Below are positions 7,389 to 17,829 of a DNA stretch of 64,000 nt, piece after piece. The notes under the pieces were generated by a model. It saw nothing but the letters and a program-made list of their open reading frames with translations, was not told the DNA's origin and searched no databases. A program made the position numbers and the translations under genes. Origin of the DNA: Bacillota bacterium (GTDB lineage Bacteria; Bacillota; Clostridia; Christensenellales; SZUA-584); the NCBI GenBank assembly GCA_023408075.1, contig JAEYKW010000025.1, positions 124,001 to 188,000 of the forward strand. The letters are read 5' to 3'. How positions within the stretch are numbered: the stretch's first letter is position 1; every line of letters begins with the position of its first letter.

Positions 7389-9959
7389 CTATCTGCATGT
7401 AAGCCGGTATTCCCCGGAACCCACTATCTTCGTCTGTCCATCCGGCAACGTGATTTCTGCCTGTGTATTCGGAGGTACCGCCACCAGAAGGTGAAATTCA
7501 CAGTCGTCGTCGATATCCCATTCCGACCGGATCGTCCCATACGGCGACTCGTACGATGCTTTTGCATGGCGGATGCCCCCTCCGGGTACGGGTACTACCT
7601 TAAATCGTTTATAGCCGCCTTCTATTGCTTCCAGCCCGGCGACACGGCTGTATAAGAACTCGCCGATCGCACCGTAAGCATAGGTATTTAAGGATACCAT
7701 GTTGTTCTTGCCCATCTGAGGAGTCTCATTGACGCTGCCGTCCTCCCGAACCGCATCCCACCGTTCCCAGATGCTTGTGGCTCCGCATTTCACCGGGTAG
7801 AGCCACGATGGGCAGCTTTCCTGCAGAAGTAGACGGAAGGCCGTTTCTTCCTTTCCGTTATCCGTCAATGCGAAAGGCACATGCGGTGTTCCGGCAAAGC
7901 CCGTCATCAGATGGTCGTCATGGCGGATGATATCCTCCTCCAGCGCATTAACCGCATTTTCAGAGGCCTTCTCAGGTAATATCCCAAACCGGACTGCCGT
8001 GGCGTAGATGCTCTGAAATCCTTCTTTAATCTGATCCTGATCATCCAGCAGCGTATCGCAAAAGCTCCTGCATATTCTGTTATGAAGCTTCTCATATGCC
8101 TTCGCTTCTGTTGAGTATCCCAATAAGCGGCTGGTCTCTTCCAGTATTCGTACCGAATTGGCGAGATAAGCCGTCGCCATCCACTTCCCTCTTTTGAATA
8201 TCTGGTCAGGAATGCTGCATTCAGGAGCCAGCCAGTCTGCAAAGCTGAATCCCCTGAACACGTAATAGCTTTTCATAAACGGCAGCTTACCGAGTGTAGC
8301 CATGCGTATAAAGGTCTTTACCCAGCGCTTCATACCGGGATAATGCTCCCGAAGCAGCCGTAAATCCCCCGTAGACATATAGGCGTCCCACGGCACGATC
8401 AAAGCCGCGTCACTCCAAATCGGCGAGGTCACAAACTTCATATAAAATATGTTGCCGGACGGTATGATGAACGGGATATTGCCGTGATTCCGGGACTGCT
8501 CGCTTCGCAGGTCGCGCAGCCATTTGCGCATAAAGCGCCCAACATTCATGTTAAAAGCGGCGGTTTTAGAAAACATCGCAATGTCGCCCGTCCAAGCCGC
8601 ACGTTCGTCACGCTGCGAATTATCTGTGGGTATATCAAAAAAGTTTGACTTCTGGCTGGTCAGTATATTCGACTGCAATTGGTTGATCAACTCGTTACTG
8701 CAGGAAAAGCTTCCGGAGATATCCAGATCTGAGTAGAGCTCGTATGCGGATATGGATTTGATCTGTGAAAGCGTGAGCCCTTCCACTTTAACATATTGGA
8801 ACCCCATATACGTAAACCGTGGTTCGTATGTCTGCGTGCCACCCTTTGAAATGTAAACGATTTGTGCTTTGGCGGAACGCAGGTTGACTGTACTTAAGTC
8901 TCCGTCCCTCTTGAGGATTTCAGCGTGCGATATCGTGATCCTTTGTCCCTGTGGCGCATTGATTTCGATATGGATAATGCCTGCAAAATTTTTTCCAAAT
9001 TTGTAGATGATGCTATCTTCAAAAATATATGAAGATACAGGGTAAACTTTATCATGTTTTTTGACGGGCAATCCGATATCAGACACAATCAAAGGTGTTT
9101 TCCCTTTGAATACCCTCGCCTGATGATATTGCCAGTTTGAACTGTCCTCCCGGTAGGCATCGTAAATCTCTCCGTCATAGAAGCCCGCAAAGGTGCGTGG
9201 CCCGTCGCAGGTATATTCAAAGCCCCCGTCGGTCGCCACAACTTCATTCGTCTCGTCCTCATAATCGATATGCAGCTCGAGTATCAGCGCCCGCTTTTTG
9301 CCATACCGGTTCCCTTTGAGCACGAGCGCCAGTCGGCCGGTGTACCATCCGCCCGCGACCTCGCACATGAGCGTGTTCTCACCGGCTGAAAGAAGGCTCG
9401 TCACATCATACGTTTGATACTGTACGTGGCGCTTATAATCCGTATAACCCGGCGCGAAAAAGCGGTCGCCCACCATGTTCCCGTCTATACTAAGTGAATA
9501 CACGCCCAGAGACGAAGCATATATGCGGGCCTTCTTTATTTTCTTACTTACTTCAAATTTCTTTTTATATATGTGCGTTGGCGTCACGCTGTCGTCGTCG
9601 AATTTGCTTGAGGACGTGATCCATCTTGCATGCCAAGGAGCCCCCAGCCTCCCAGTTTCAAACGTCACGTTTTCGGATTCAGCGGTCTCCCCGTGATTGT
9701 CCGTGACGATGACGCGCCAAGAATAAACCGCGAAGGGCTTAAGCGCTTCTCCCGCGTAGGCTACGAATACTGACTGGCTGCTTGCAACCGTCCCGCTATC
9801 CCAGACAATATGCCCGCTGAGTTGAACCACTACGCGGTATGTCTCCTGTACGACGTTCTGATTGTCGGATATAAGCTTCCAACATAATTGCGGGTTTTTC
9901 TCGTCGATCCCAATAAGGTCAGTCAAACCTTCGGTCTTAAGATCAATGACTCTCAGCAT
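7389..9959 (-). CDS. GH78 alpha-L-rhamnosidase (copy 2)
   Basis: This 856-residue cytoplasmic enzyme is clearly a paralogue of copy 3; the two share long runs such as FFAPGYTDY, GGWYTGRL and CGATSIWERWDA. The base Glu lies in GATSIWERWD near residue 730. The acid loop near residue 445 reads DNSQRDERAAWTGD, keeping the DER acid but replacing the usual Cys-Pro before QR with Asn-Ser and Gly before Trp with Ala. The acid residue is retained, so activity is still expected, perhaps with changed specificity. No signal peptide is present. It lies 42 bases after copy 3 in the same operon. Confidence 0.9.
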   Translation of the reverse strand: MLRVIDLKTEGLTDLIGIDEKNPQLCWKLISDNQNVVQETYRVVVQLSGHIVWDSGTVASSQSVFVAYAGEALKPFAVYSWRVIVTDNHGETAESENVTFETGRLGAPWHARWITSSSKFDDDSVTPTHIYKKKFEVSKKIKKARIYASSLGVYSLSIDGNMVGDRFFAPGYTDYKRHVQYQTYDVTSLLSAGENTLMCEVAGGWYTGRLALVLKGNRYGKKRALILELHIDYEDETNEVVATDGGFEYTCDGPRTFAGFYDGEIYDAYREDSSNWQYHQARVFKGKTPLIVSDIGLPVKKHDKVYPVSSYIFEDSIIYKFGKNFAGIIHIEINAPQGQRITISHAEILKRDGDLSTVNLRSAKAQIVYISKGGTQTYEPRFTYMGFQYVKVEGLTLSQIKSISAYELYSDLDISGSFSCSNELINQLQSNILTSQKSNFFDIPTDNSQRDERAAWTGDIAMFSKTAAFNMNVGRFMRKWLRDLRSEQSRNHGNIPFIIPSGNIFYMKFVTSPIWSDAALIVPWDAYMSTGDLRLLREHYPGMKRWVKTFIRMATLGKLPFMKSYYVFRGFSFADWLAPECSIPDQIFKRGKWMATAYLANSVRILEETSRLLGYSTEAKAYEKLHNRICRSFCDTLLDDQDQIKEGFQSIYATAVRFGILPEKASENAVNALEEDIIRHDDHLMTGFAGTPHVPFALTDNGKEETAFRLLLQESCPSWLYPVKCGATSIWERWDAVREDGSVNETPQMGKNNMVSLNTYAYGAIGEFLYSRVAGLEAIEGGYKRFKVVPVPGGGIRHAKASYESPYGTIRSEWDIDDDCEFHLLVAVPPNTQAEITLPDGQTKIVGSGEYRLTCR

Positions 9960-10001
9960 TAATCATTTCCTCCTGTTATCCAAAACCTCAACCTCAAACG
10001 C

Positions 10002-12578
10002 CTAATTTCCATACCGGCATGTATAGCGATGCTCGCCGGACCCTACATTGAATTGCTGTTTATCCGGCAAACAAACAGTAGCGCTCGTATTGGGTGGTAC
10101 GGTAACAAATAAAGAGAAAGTTTGATCCTCTCCCATCGCCCACTCCACAAGTATCATGCCGTAAGGAGATTGATAGCATGCCTTTGCGCAAGTCAGTCCG
10201 CCGCCTGCCATTGGAGCCACTTTGAAATGTTTATAGCCGCTTTCTACTGGCTCCAGTCCCGCTACCCTGCTGTAAAGAAACTCGCCGACCGCACCATAGG
10301 CGTAGTGATTAAACGATACCATATTGCTGCTGCCCACCTGTTCCTCATTAACACTTCCGTCCTCCTGCAGCGCATCCCAGCGTTCCCATATGCTTGTTGC
10401 GCCGCATTTGACAGGATACAGCCAGGACGGGCAGCTTTCCTGCATGAGCAGCCTGAATGCCGTATCTTCCCTGCCGCAATCGGCCAGAGCAAACAATAGA
10501 TGCGGCGTACCGGGAAACCCAGTCATTAAATGGTTATTGTGCTTAACAACGTCCTTCTCCAGGTCTTCCACCGCCGCCAGATGGGCTTTTTCAGGCAGTA
10601 TTCCAAACCTTATGGCGTCAGCATATATGCTTTGAAAGCCGTTCTTAATATGGCCACCTTCATCGAGAAATGTTCGGCAAAAACTCAGCCTTATCTTTTC
10701 ACTGAGTCTTTCATACTTTTCGGCGTCACGTGCGTTGCCCAGCAGGTGCGCAATCTTGGCAACCATCTTCGCTGAGTTGGCAAAATAAGCGGTGGATATC
10801 CATTTGCCTCTTCTCCACTGCTCCTTTATTGGAATGCCCGGAGCTACCCAGTCCCCCCAACTGAAGAAATAGTATACATAGTAGTTCTTCATTAAAGGCA
10901 GCTTCCCGAACGTTGAGATGCGCTTCATCGTGCTCAGCCATCGCTTCATGCTTTCATACGATTCGGTCAGCAGCCTTAAGTCTCCTGTAGACATATAGGT
11001 ATCCCACGGTACAATGACGGAAGCGTCGCTCCAGATTGGGGATGTGACCAGGCGCATCCAGAAAACATTTCCGGATGGCACGACGAAAGGGATGTTTCCG
11101 CTGATAAATCTTTGCTGTTCACTTCGCAGATCGCGCAGCCATTTGCGCATAAACCGGCCCACATTCATATTGAACGCCGCCGTCGGAGAAAACAGTGCGA
11201 TATCTCCCGTCCAGCCCACACGTTCATCCCGCTGCGGGCAATCGGTTGGAATATCAACAAAATTTGCTTTTTGGCTGGTCAGAATGTTCTCTTGAAGCTT
11301 GTTTAAACGCGCATGGCTGCACGAAAAGCTCCCGGTTACCGTAAGGTCGGAATAAAGCTCATGAGCGCATATCGACTTGATTTGAGAAGCGTCCACACCC
11401 TCCACCTTCACATATTGAAAACCCATATAGGTGAAGCGCGGCTCGTATTCCTGAACGCCGTCTTTGGATATGTAAATAAGCTGGGCTTTGGCTGTACGCA
11501 AATTCCCCGTATACAGATCCCCGTCCTTGCCCAATATTTCGGCATGCAATACCGTAACCGTCTTCCCCTGTGGCACGTCGATGCATAGCCTTATAATCCC
11601 GGCAATATTCCTGCCGAAATTATAGATTACGCTTTCCCCTACGGTATGCGTTGCCACAGGCACGATTTCCGAATGCCTACTGACCGGCAAGCCGATATCA
11701 GGTACGATCTGAGGCGTTTTCCCTTTATAGAGCAGGGCTTTTTCATATTTCCAGCTGCGGCTGTCTTCCCGGTTTGCGTCGTACACCTCGCCGTCGAAGA
11801 ACCCGGCAAAGCGCCGCGGCCCGTCGCAGGTATATTCAAAGTTCTCGTCCGTGCAGACAATGCCCTTTGTACCGTCCGCATAGTCCATATGCAGTTCTAG
11901 TATCAGCGCACGTTTATTACCGTAACGGTTCCCTTTTAATACCATGCCAAGCCTGCCGGTATACCATCCGCCTGCCACCTCGCACATCATAATATTGTCA
12001 CCCGAAGAAATCAGCTCCGTTACATCGTAAGCCTGATACTGGACATGGCGGACATAGTCGGTATATCCCGGCGCAAAAAACCGGTCGCTGACCAAGCGCC
12101 CTCCAAGGTTTATCGAATAGACGCCAAGCGCTGAAGTATACAGGCGAGCTCTGACAACCGGCTTTTGAACGGTAAACACCTTTCTGTACAGGTACGGCGG
12201 CGTCATGTTGTCATCGTCTATCTTGCCCGGCGTGGTAATCCAGCTTGCAGCCCATGGCATACCCATCCTGCCCGTTTCAAACGATGCAGCTTCGGAACAC
12301 GCCGATTTGCCAAGATTGTCCGTCACGCGGACAGTCCACGTATAAGTTGTAAACGGCCTAAGCTCTTTTCCGGAGTAGACAATGTACAAGGACTGATCGT
12401 TCTTGACTTCACCGCTGTCCCAAACGACATCATCCGAAGCTTTAACGACTATATGATAACTTGCTTGTTTTACACCCTTTTTATCAGACTCAAGCCTCCA
12501 GCTAAACCGGGGAAATGGTTCATCAACACCAATCGGATTCGTTAAGTCCTCGGTTTTCAGATGAGTCACTTTCAGCAT
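10002..12578 (-). CDS. GH78 alpha-L-rhamnosidase (copy 3)
   Basis: This 858-residue enzyme has the canonical GH78 signatures: DCPQRDERVGWTGD near residue 450, containing the general acid, and GATSIWERWDA near residue 730, containing the base. Domain order matches the family: N-terminal beta domains, jelly roll, six-hairpin barrel, C-terminal beta domain. The N-terminus MLKVTHLKTEDLTNPIGVDE is the common start of intracellular GH78 enzymes and has no export signal. It follows the GPH transporter gene by 36 bases. Three non-identical rhamnosidases together suggest a substrate with more than one rhamnose, or several different rhamnosides. Confidence 0.92.
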   Translation of the reverse strand: MLKVTHLKTEDLTNPIGVDEPFPRFSWRLESDKKGVKQASYHIVVKASDDVVWDSGEVKNDQSLYIVYSGKELRPFTTYTWTVRVTDNLGKSACSEAASFETGRMGMPWAASWITTPGKIDDDNMTPPYLYRKVFTVQKPVVRARLYTSALGVYSINLGGRLVSDRFFAPGYTDYVRHVQYQAYDVTELISSGDNIMMCEVAGGWYTGRLGMVLKGNRYGNKRALILELHMDYADGTKGIVCTDENFEYTCDGPRRFAGFFDGEVYDANREDSRSWKYEKALLYKGKTPQIVPDIGLPVSRHSEIVPVATHTVGESVIYNFGRNIAGIIRLCIDVPQGKTVTVLHAEILGKDGDLYTGNLRTAKAQLIYISKDGVQEYEPRFTYMGFQYVKVEGVDASQIKSICAHELYSDLTVTGSFSCSHARLNKLQENILTSQKANFVDIPTDCPQRDERVGWTGDIALFSPTAAFNMNVGRFMRKWLRDLRSEQQRFISGNIPFVVPSGNVFWMRLVTSPIWSDASVIVPWDTYMSTGDLRLLTESYESMKRWLSTMKRISTFGKLPLMKNYYVYYFFSWGDWVAPGIPIKEQWRRGKWISTAYFANSAKMVAKIAHLLGNARDAEKYERLSEKIRLSFCRTFLDEGGHIKNGFQSIYADAIRFGILPEKAHLAAVEDLEKDVVKHNNHLMTGFPGTPHLLFALADCGREDTAFRLLMQESCPSWLYPVKCGATSIWERWDALQEDGSVNEEQVGSSNMVSFNHYAYGAVGEFLYSRVAGLEPVESGYKHFKVAPMAGGGLTCAKACYQSPYGMILVEWAMGEDQTFSLFVTVPPNTSATVCLPDKQQFNVGSGEHRYTCRYGN

Positions 12579-12614
12579 ATGTTCTCCTCCTTGGTTTTTC
12601 CGAAGATGAAGCGA

Positions 12615-13964
12615 TCAGGACGCTTCACGCTTAGCTCTGAGAGACTGCGTAATTTCATGCATTTTCTGATTGGTTAATTTATAGCCAGCAAAAAAGATGA
12701 TGCCAGACAATATCATCAGAATACCGGGAATGAGGATCGACGTCGTGATAATCCCATTGATAGCTTGCTCTGTTTGAACTTGATTGGCTATATATCCTGT
12801 TGCCGCAAGTACAAAACCGGGGATAGCGCTTCCAATTCCAGAAGAAGCCTTTACGATAAAGGAGTTCACGGATGCCAGCTGACCCTCGGCGCGTATCCCT
12901 TTTCTCCACTCAACATAATCCACATTGTCAGCCTGCACGTTGTACATCAATGCCATGATCAGGCCTAGCCCCACGCCGCTCAGTGCCGTACTGGCAAGCA
13001 GCAGCGGGATGTTTGTCACGCTAAACAGTCTGATGAGCGGTGCTACGCCATTGATAACCAAACCAAGCGCAAACATTTTTCTTTTTCCAAATTTGTTCGT
13101 TAGAAATCCGGATAAAAACAGGGTGGGCAGCATCATAGCCATCCCCATCTGCTGCCATGTCACGATACTCACATCATTGAGGACATACGTGGCAAAGAAC
13201 ATTTGGGTGTTGGCAGATACCGCGCCGCTCATCCCGTAAAACAATAGAGAAACGAAGGTGATTATAATAGGTGCTGTGCCAAGTATTTTAAACGTATCCT
13301 TGAATTTATATTTCTCCTGTTTTATGGGTTGTACCCGTTCCTTTACACCCAACGCGCCTATTATGGAGAATACCAGCGTAATGATCGTACCGCCGACGAT
13401 AACGATTGTATAACCCTCCATTTGGTTTTTCACAGCGGACAGTATCATGGGAGCCGGAAGAATAATGAGCGCACCCGCCACTGAAAGCGCCAGCGCCTTG
13501 AGCGTACTCAGGGAGTTGCGCTGTTTCAGGTCGTCAGTCATTACCGGTATCATGCTGTTGAGAGGGATATCCATCAGATCAAATGTCATGCCGATCAGAA
13601 CATATGAAATATACACGATGACAAGCTTAATCCCTGAAAACATAACCGGTCCGAACCAGAGCAGGAGGAAATTGACGCTGCACAGGATTGAGCCGATTAT
13701 CAGATATGGACGAAACCGCCCCATCCTTGTGCGTGGCAAATGATCCACAAGATAACCCATGATTGGATCATTCACACCGTCGAAGATACGTGTGATCAGA
13801 AACAGTGTCGCAACCGCCGCAGGATCTATTCCGGCAACATCCGTATAAAAAATCAACAGGTATGAGTTGATGAGCGTCATGATGGGGAAGTTTCCCACAT
13901 TCGCCAGCAAGAAAGAAAATTTTTCACCGAACCTTATCTTATTCGTATCAACAGCAGTATTCAT
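12615..13964 (-). CDS. GPH-family sugar/glycoside:cation symporter (1)
   Basis: This 449-residue, highly hydrophobic protein has about 12 membrane segments. It has the glycoside-pentoside-hexuronide family features GVNDPIMGYLVDHLPRTRMGRFRPYLI in the first loop and DNVDYVEWRKGIRAEG in the second half, both typical of MelB/XynB-type symporters. It should import a glycoside with Na+ or H+. It lies directly before the rhamnosidases, so a rhamnoside is the probable cargo. It is one of three GPH transporters in the operon. Confidence 0.88.
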   Translation of the reverse strand: MNTAVDTNKIRFGEKFSFLLANVGNFPIMTLINSYLLIFYTDVAGIDPAAVATLFLITRIFDGVNDPIMGYLVDHLPRTRMGRFRPYLIIGSILCSVNFLLLWFGPVMFSGIKLVIVYISYVLIGMTFDLMDIPLNSMIPVMTDDLKQRNSLSTLKALALSVAGALIILPAPMILSAVKNQMEGYTIVIVGGTIITLVFSIIGALGVKERVQPIKQEKYKFKDTFKILGTAPIIITFVSLLFYGMSGAVSANTQMFFATYVLNDVSIVTWQQMGMAMMLPTLFLSGFLTNKFGKRKMFALGLVINGVAPLIRLFSVTNIPLLLASTALSGVGLGLIMALMYNVQADNVDYVEWRKGIRAEGQLASVNSFIVKASSGIGSAIPGFVLAATGYIANQVQTEQAINGIITTSILIPGILMILSGIIFFAGYKLTNQKMHEITQSLRAKREAS

Positions 13965-14021
13965 ATAATGACCTCCCCGTATAATTTCTTGGATATCAAC
14001 TCCGCCAACCTAATGAATGAC

Positions 14022-15452
14022 TTACTCTACCGTTCGCCTTTGTTCCAGTTCGCTGTACATCTTGTCCCGCTCTTGTCTCTTCAGCGGGTATGCTTTCAGA
14101 ATAAGCGCGGCGGCAACTCCCAATATGACAGGTATCAGTGCAAAAACAATGGAGAGCCCAGTATACAGAGAATCCGGAATCGTACCACCGGATGTGATGA
14201 ATTCCTCCGATTCGTACAGAACCGCGTCATAATTGATCGCTACCAGCACAGCACCTGTCGCAAGGCCTGCCAAGGCCGTCTGTGCTTTGATACAAAAGTT
14301 ATTGACCGCCTGCACCATGCCTTCCATTCCGCTTCCGCGTTTCCAGCGGTTATAGTCCATGCATTCCATATTGATCATACTGCCGGGGATATAATTCATG
14401 CCGGAGAAGACCATGACAATAAACATGAGCCCAAGGAACAGGTAGAAGGGAACGGGAACAATAAGATTAATGATGAAGATCACCAAAAGAGGAATACTCT
14501 GTCCCAGGTAGCATATGATCATTCCTTGTACAGGCGTACGCTTCTTTAAAGCCGGCGATGCCACCGCTGTTCCCAATATCATGCCAATAAGGATGATTCC
14601 ACCCCATATTGCGGAATTCATTCCGAAATTTTCAGGACCGTAAGCCCATTTCAGATAATAGGTAATCGCAGCCATAACGAACGTGAAACAGCATCCCCCA
14701 ATAAAGTAGGAGAGCTGGCTGATCCATAAAGGCTTATTCTCCTTGAACATCTTTGCTAAATCTTTGATCCCAATCTTTTGTTCGCTTTGCTTAGAATATG
14801 GCCCCTCCTTTACTAGACATGCACCTACAAAAGCAAGGATTCCAAGCGGCAATACAATAACAGCCGTGGTCAACCCCCATCCAGCATGATTGTCCCCCCC
14901 CAACATGGTTCCGAACAGGAGCGCGATGGTAATAAAGAAGGAGAATGGCACAGTGATCGCCGTCTCCACGATGCGAGGCACGACCAGGAGCTTTTCACGA
15001 ACCTTTGGATTTTCTGTCATTGTAGATTTCAATGCATAATCGGGTTGAAAAGAATAGCCCACTTCGTAGAGAATATACCCGACAAACAGCAACACAATCT
15101 TGACCCATTCCGAAACACCTGCGGGAACATTAAACAGCATGATCAAAGCGATTGTCGTCGCAATAATGCCACCCAGCATAAACGGTTTGAATTTTCCTAT
15201 TTTTGTTTTTCTCGCATTGTCCATGATCCATCCCTGTAGCGGATCATCAACGGCGTCCAATATCCTGCCTACCAAAAGAAGAACCGTCGCAACCGCAGCT
15301 GCGTTGGCAATTCCGGAATAATCCGTCAGGTAAAGCATGAATACCGACGTCATCAGGGAAGCGCCTGCTACCACCGTAAAGCGCATGGTTGAAAGTCCAA
15401 ACAGACTTTTAGCGTTTAGCGGATATTGTTTCGTTTCACGCTTGTTCATCAT
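14022..15452 (-). CDS. GPH-family sugar/glycoside:cation symporter (2)
   Basis: This 476-residue membrane protein is a paralogue of its neighbours. The GPH loop appears as LDAVDDPLQGWIMDNARKTK with GKFKPFM, and the second signature as MECMDYNRWKRGSGMEG. About 12 transmembrane segments are visible. It sits 57 bases upstream of GPH symporter 1 and 38 bases after the esterase gene. Separate transporters for differently substituted glycosides are a reasonable reading; specificity cannot be read from the sequence. Confidence 0.87.
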   Translation of the reverse strand: MMNKRETKQYPLNAKSLFGLSTMRFTVVAGASLMTSVFMLYLTDYSGIANAAAVATVLLLVGRILDAVDDPLQGWIMDNARKTKIGKFKPFMLGGIIATTIALIMLFNVPAGVSEWVKIVLLFVGYILYEVGYSFQPDYALKSTMTENPKVREKLLVVPRIVETAITVPFSFFITIALLFGTMLGGDNHAGWGLTTAVIVLPLGILAFVGACLVKEGPYSKQSEQKIGIKDLAKMFKENKPLWISQLSYFIGGCCFTFVMAAITYYLKWAYGPENFGMNSAIWGGIILIGMILGTAVASPALKKRTPVQGMIICYLGQSIPLLVIFIINLIVPVPFYLFLGLMFIVMVFSGMNYIPGSMINMECMDYNRWKRGSGMEGMVQAVNNFCIKAQTALAGLATGAVLVAINYDAVLYESEEFITSGGTIPDSLYTGLSIVFALIPVILGVAAALILKAYPLKRQERDKMYSELEQRRTVE

Positions 15453-15490
15453 TATGACTCCTTTGCTTTATTTGAAGCTATATGAAGCCT

Positions 15491-16348
15491 TTAAATATCT
15501 GTTATCTCTTTGATTCTGCCTAAAATAAACATGCATATATCATCAATGGCCTGAACAAAAAGCCGCTTTTGTTCCGTAATACGTTTTTGACCCAGCCACC
15601 AGTTGCTTTCGATCGTTCCTGCGGAAACCATCTCAACAAAACCATGCACCGCTCCTTCGTATTCGATATGCCGGGTGGGAATTTTGTATTTTAGAAGAAG
15701 TTCGGCGTATTTTAATGCGTCAGCACGCAGACTGTCGAATGAACATGTCATCAGCAAAGTCGGAGGTAGGCGCTTCACTTGCAGTTCCGTCATTGAGACC
15801 GGACTTGCAATCGGCTCGTTACGGGCAGGCTTATCCGGAAAATACTTTTTGTTAAAGTTGCTCATATAAAATGCCGGTATTGAATACCGAATATGCTTTC
15901 TCTGTCTCGGATTTATTGCCGCATCCAGAAAAGGATAGACCAGAATCTGTCCCTGAATTCCCAACTCACAACTCGCCAGTATGGACATGCCTGCCACGAT
16001 ATTGGCACCCGCGCTGTGCCCCATCAGGAATACGGATGTTTTGTCAAAATCCAGATTCGGGTCGCGATGCATCTCGGCGAGCGCATCGATGCAGTCATAT
16101 GTGGCGGTGGGATATACCGCTTCAGGGGCATACCGATATTCAATGGTTGCCACGTTGATATCAAGCTTGCTGTTCATCAACGAGCAAAGCCGGTCGTCGG
16201 AATAATGATGCCCGCTGACAAATCCGCCTCCATGAACATCGACCAACAAAGGCGCATTTTCTTTTCTTGACGGATAGTACAAGATGCTTATCTTCTTGCC
16301 GTCACGACTTGTAATAAAAATTTCGTTTCCGCTCACTGTATCGCGCAT
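15491..16348 (-). CDS. Alpha/beta-hydrolase esterase, hormone-sensitive-lipase type
   Basis: This 285-residue protein has the HSL-family oxyanion motif VDVHGGGFVSG near residue 40, the nucleophile elbow MGHSAGANI (Ser near residue 111), an Asp in CSFDSLRADA near 205 and a His in GAVHGFVEM near 234, a complete triad. There is no signal peptide. Such enzymes remove acetyl or other acyl groups. Between transporters and glycosidases it probably deacylates imported acylated glycosides so that the glycosidases can act. Hydrolysis of an aglycone ester or lactone is an alternative. Confidence 0.85.
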   Translation of the reverse strand: MRDTVSGNEIFITSRDGKKISILYYPSRKENAPLLVDVHGGGFVSGHHYSDDRLCSLMNSKLDINVATIEYRYAPEAVYPTATYDCIDALAEMHRDPNLDFDKTSVFLMGHSAGANIVAGMSILASCELGIQGQILVYPFLDAAINPRQRKHIRYSIPAFYMSNFNKKYFPDKPARNEPIASPVSMTELQVKRLPPTLLMTCSFDSLRADALKYAELLLKYKIPTRHIEYEGAVHGFVEMVSAGTIESNWWLGQKRITEQKRLFVQAIDDICMFILGRIKEITDI

Positions 16349-16371
16349 CGCATCCCTCCGTTTAGAGTTCC

Positions 16372-17829
16372 TCAGCCGTGTTTAGCCGCATGGCGTGCTT
16401 TGATTTCCAGTTGCTTTTGGTTGATATCTTTTTCCACGTTCAGGAATATCAACAGAGCTATGAGCACGATGCTGGTAATAGCCTCCAGACCAACAAAGGC
16501 AAACGTGATAGTGCCCTGCACAGCTTGAGACTGTACAGCGACAAGTTGCCCTGCGTCGTTATAATAAGGTGCGACGTATCCGGTTGAGTACAGCATGCCA
16601 TTGAAAATGCCGGTACAGATACCCACCAAGGCAACGGCAATGGTATTGTACACCGACATGGATATGCCATCGCATCTAAACCCTGCTTTCCATTCGATAT
16701 GATCCAGCGTGTCGGCGAACAGCGCCATGAAAACATACGCACAGGGAAGCCCACCAATGTTCTTGACGAACTGGCCAATCAGTACAATCACCATGTTGGT
16801 TGGGAACATCCAGCAGATCGCACTGCCGATGCCGTAGAGAATGAACCCGACGAGTGTCACGTTCCTTTTGCCAAATCTTTTAGCAAGCGGCCACACCGCG
16901 AATATGCCGATACCCATCGGAATACCCCCGATCATGGAGACCAGTGTCTGCGTAATTCCGTCGTTGTATGTACCCAGTATATAGTTGCAGTAATAAACAA
17001 GCCCCAGGTTTTTTATACATAATCCAAAGGTATAGATTAAAAAATAACCAAAGATGAGCAGCATATAGCGATCGGTAAAAATCGCTTTGAGCTGCTTACT
17101 GTACTTAATCTTTTCCTCGGTGTTGCCAATTGTCTCTTCCGTGACTCGTTCCTTGGTAAAGTAATATTCAAGGATCGTCAATGGCAACGCAATGATCGCG
17201 ATGATACCCATTACGGTAATCCAAAGGCTCTTGTCGATTCCGATCATCGGCATGATCACCATAGGGAAAATCAGAGCCACAAGAATGCCGCTCATCATGA
17301 TTGTTGCAATTTGGTTAAATACGGAGAGTTTCCCGCGTTGTACTGTATCACGAGTTGAAAGCGGTACCATAAGGTTATGACTCATATTGAAGATCGTATA
17401 GGCGAACGAATAGAACAAGTTATAGGACAGTATCACCCAAACAACCTTGACTGATTCGCTGCTTTCCGGCACGATAAATAGCAGCAACGCCGTGATGGTC
17501 AGCAGCGGGGCTGAAAGCAATATCCATGGTCTTGCCTTTCCTTGTTTTGACCTTGTCCGGTCAATTATATAGCCCATAATCACGTTGGTGACGGCATCAA
17601 TAATCTTTGATATTATCGGGAAAATAATCAGAAATGCACCACCCCATACGGCGGTCAACTTCAGGACGTCGGTATAGTATACATTCAAGTAGGTCGCCAG
17701 CACGGCATTCAACAGCAGTGCGCCTGCGGGACCAAGCAGGTACCCCAGCCAACGTTCTTTTCCGGTAGTTTCGGAAGACTTCACACGGGAGTCAAGTGCT
17801 TTTGTCTGTAAGAATTCATTTATGCGCAT
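16372..17829 (-). CDS. GPH-family sugar/glycoside:cation symporter (3)
   Basis: This 485-residue protein has about 12 membrane segments. The GPH signature is present as IDAVTNVIMGYIIDRTRSKQGKARPW, and the second-half signature as DTLDHIEWKAGFRCDG. It is the most divergent of the three transporters and the first after the GH3 gene. Its start codon overlaps the GH3 stop by one base, showing that the two are co-translated. That pairing suggests it brings in the beta-glucoside that the GH3 enzyme cleaves. Confidence 0.87.
   Translation of the reverse strand: MRINEFLQTKALDSRVKSSETTGKERWLGYLLGPAGALLLNAVLATYLNVYYTDVLKLTAVWGGAFLIIFPIISKIIDAVTNVIMGYIIDRTRSKQGKARPWILLSAPLLTITALLLFIVPESSESVKVVWVILSYNLFYSFAYTIFNMSHNLMVPLSTRDTVQRGKLSVFNQIATIMMSGILVALIFPMVIMPMIGIDKSLWITVMGIIAIIALPLTILEYYFTKERVTEETIGNTEEKIKYSKQLKAIFTDRYMLLIFGYFLIYTFGLCIKNLGLVYYCNYILGTYNDGITQTLVSMIGGIPMGIGIFAVWPLAKRFGKRNVTLVGFILYGIGSAICWMFPTNMVIVLIGQFVKNIGGLPCAYVFMALFADTLDHIEWKAGFRCDGISMSVYNTIAVALVGICTGIFNGMLYSTGYVAPYYNDAGQLVAVQSQAVQGTITFAFVGLEAITSIVLIALLIFLNVEKDINQKQLEIKARHAAKHG

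Noticed and set aside
4791..12578. Possibility that the three rhamnosidase genes are recent exact duplications
   Set aside because: Copies 2 and 3 are clearly related but differ throughout, and copy 1 is more distant, so they are old paralogues.
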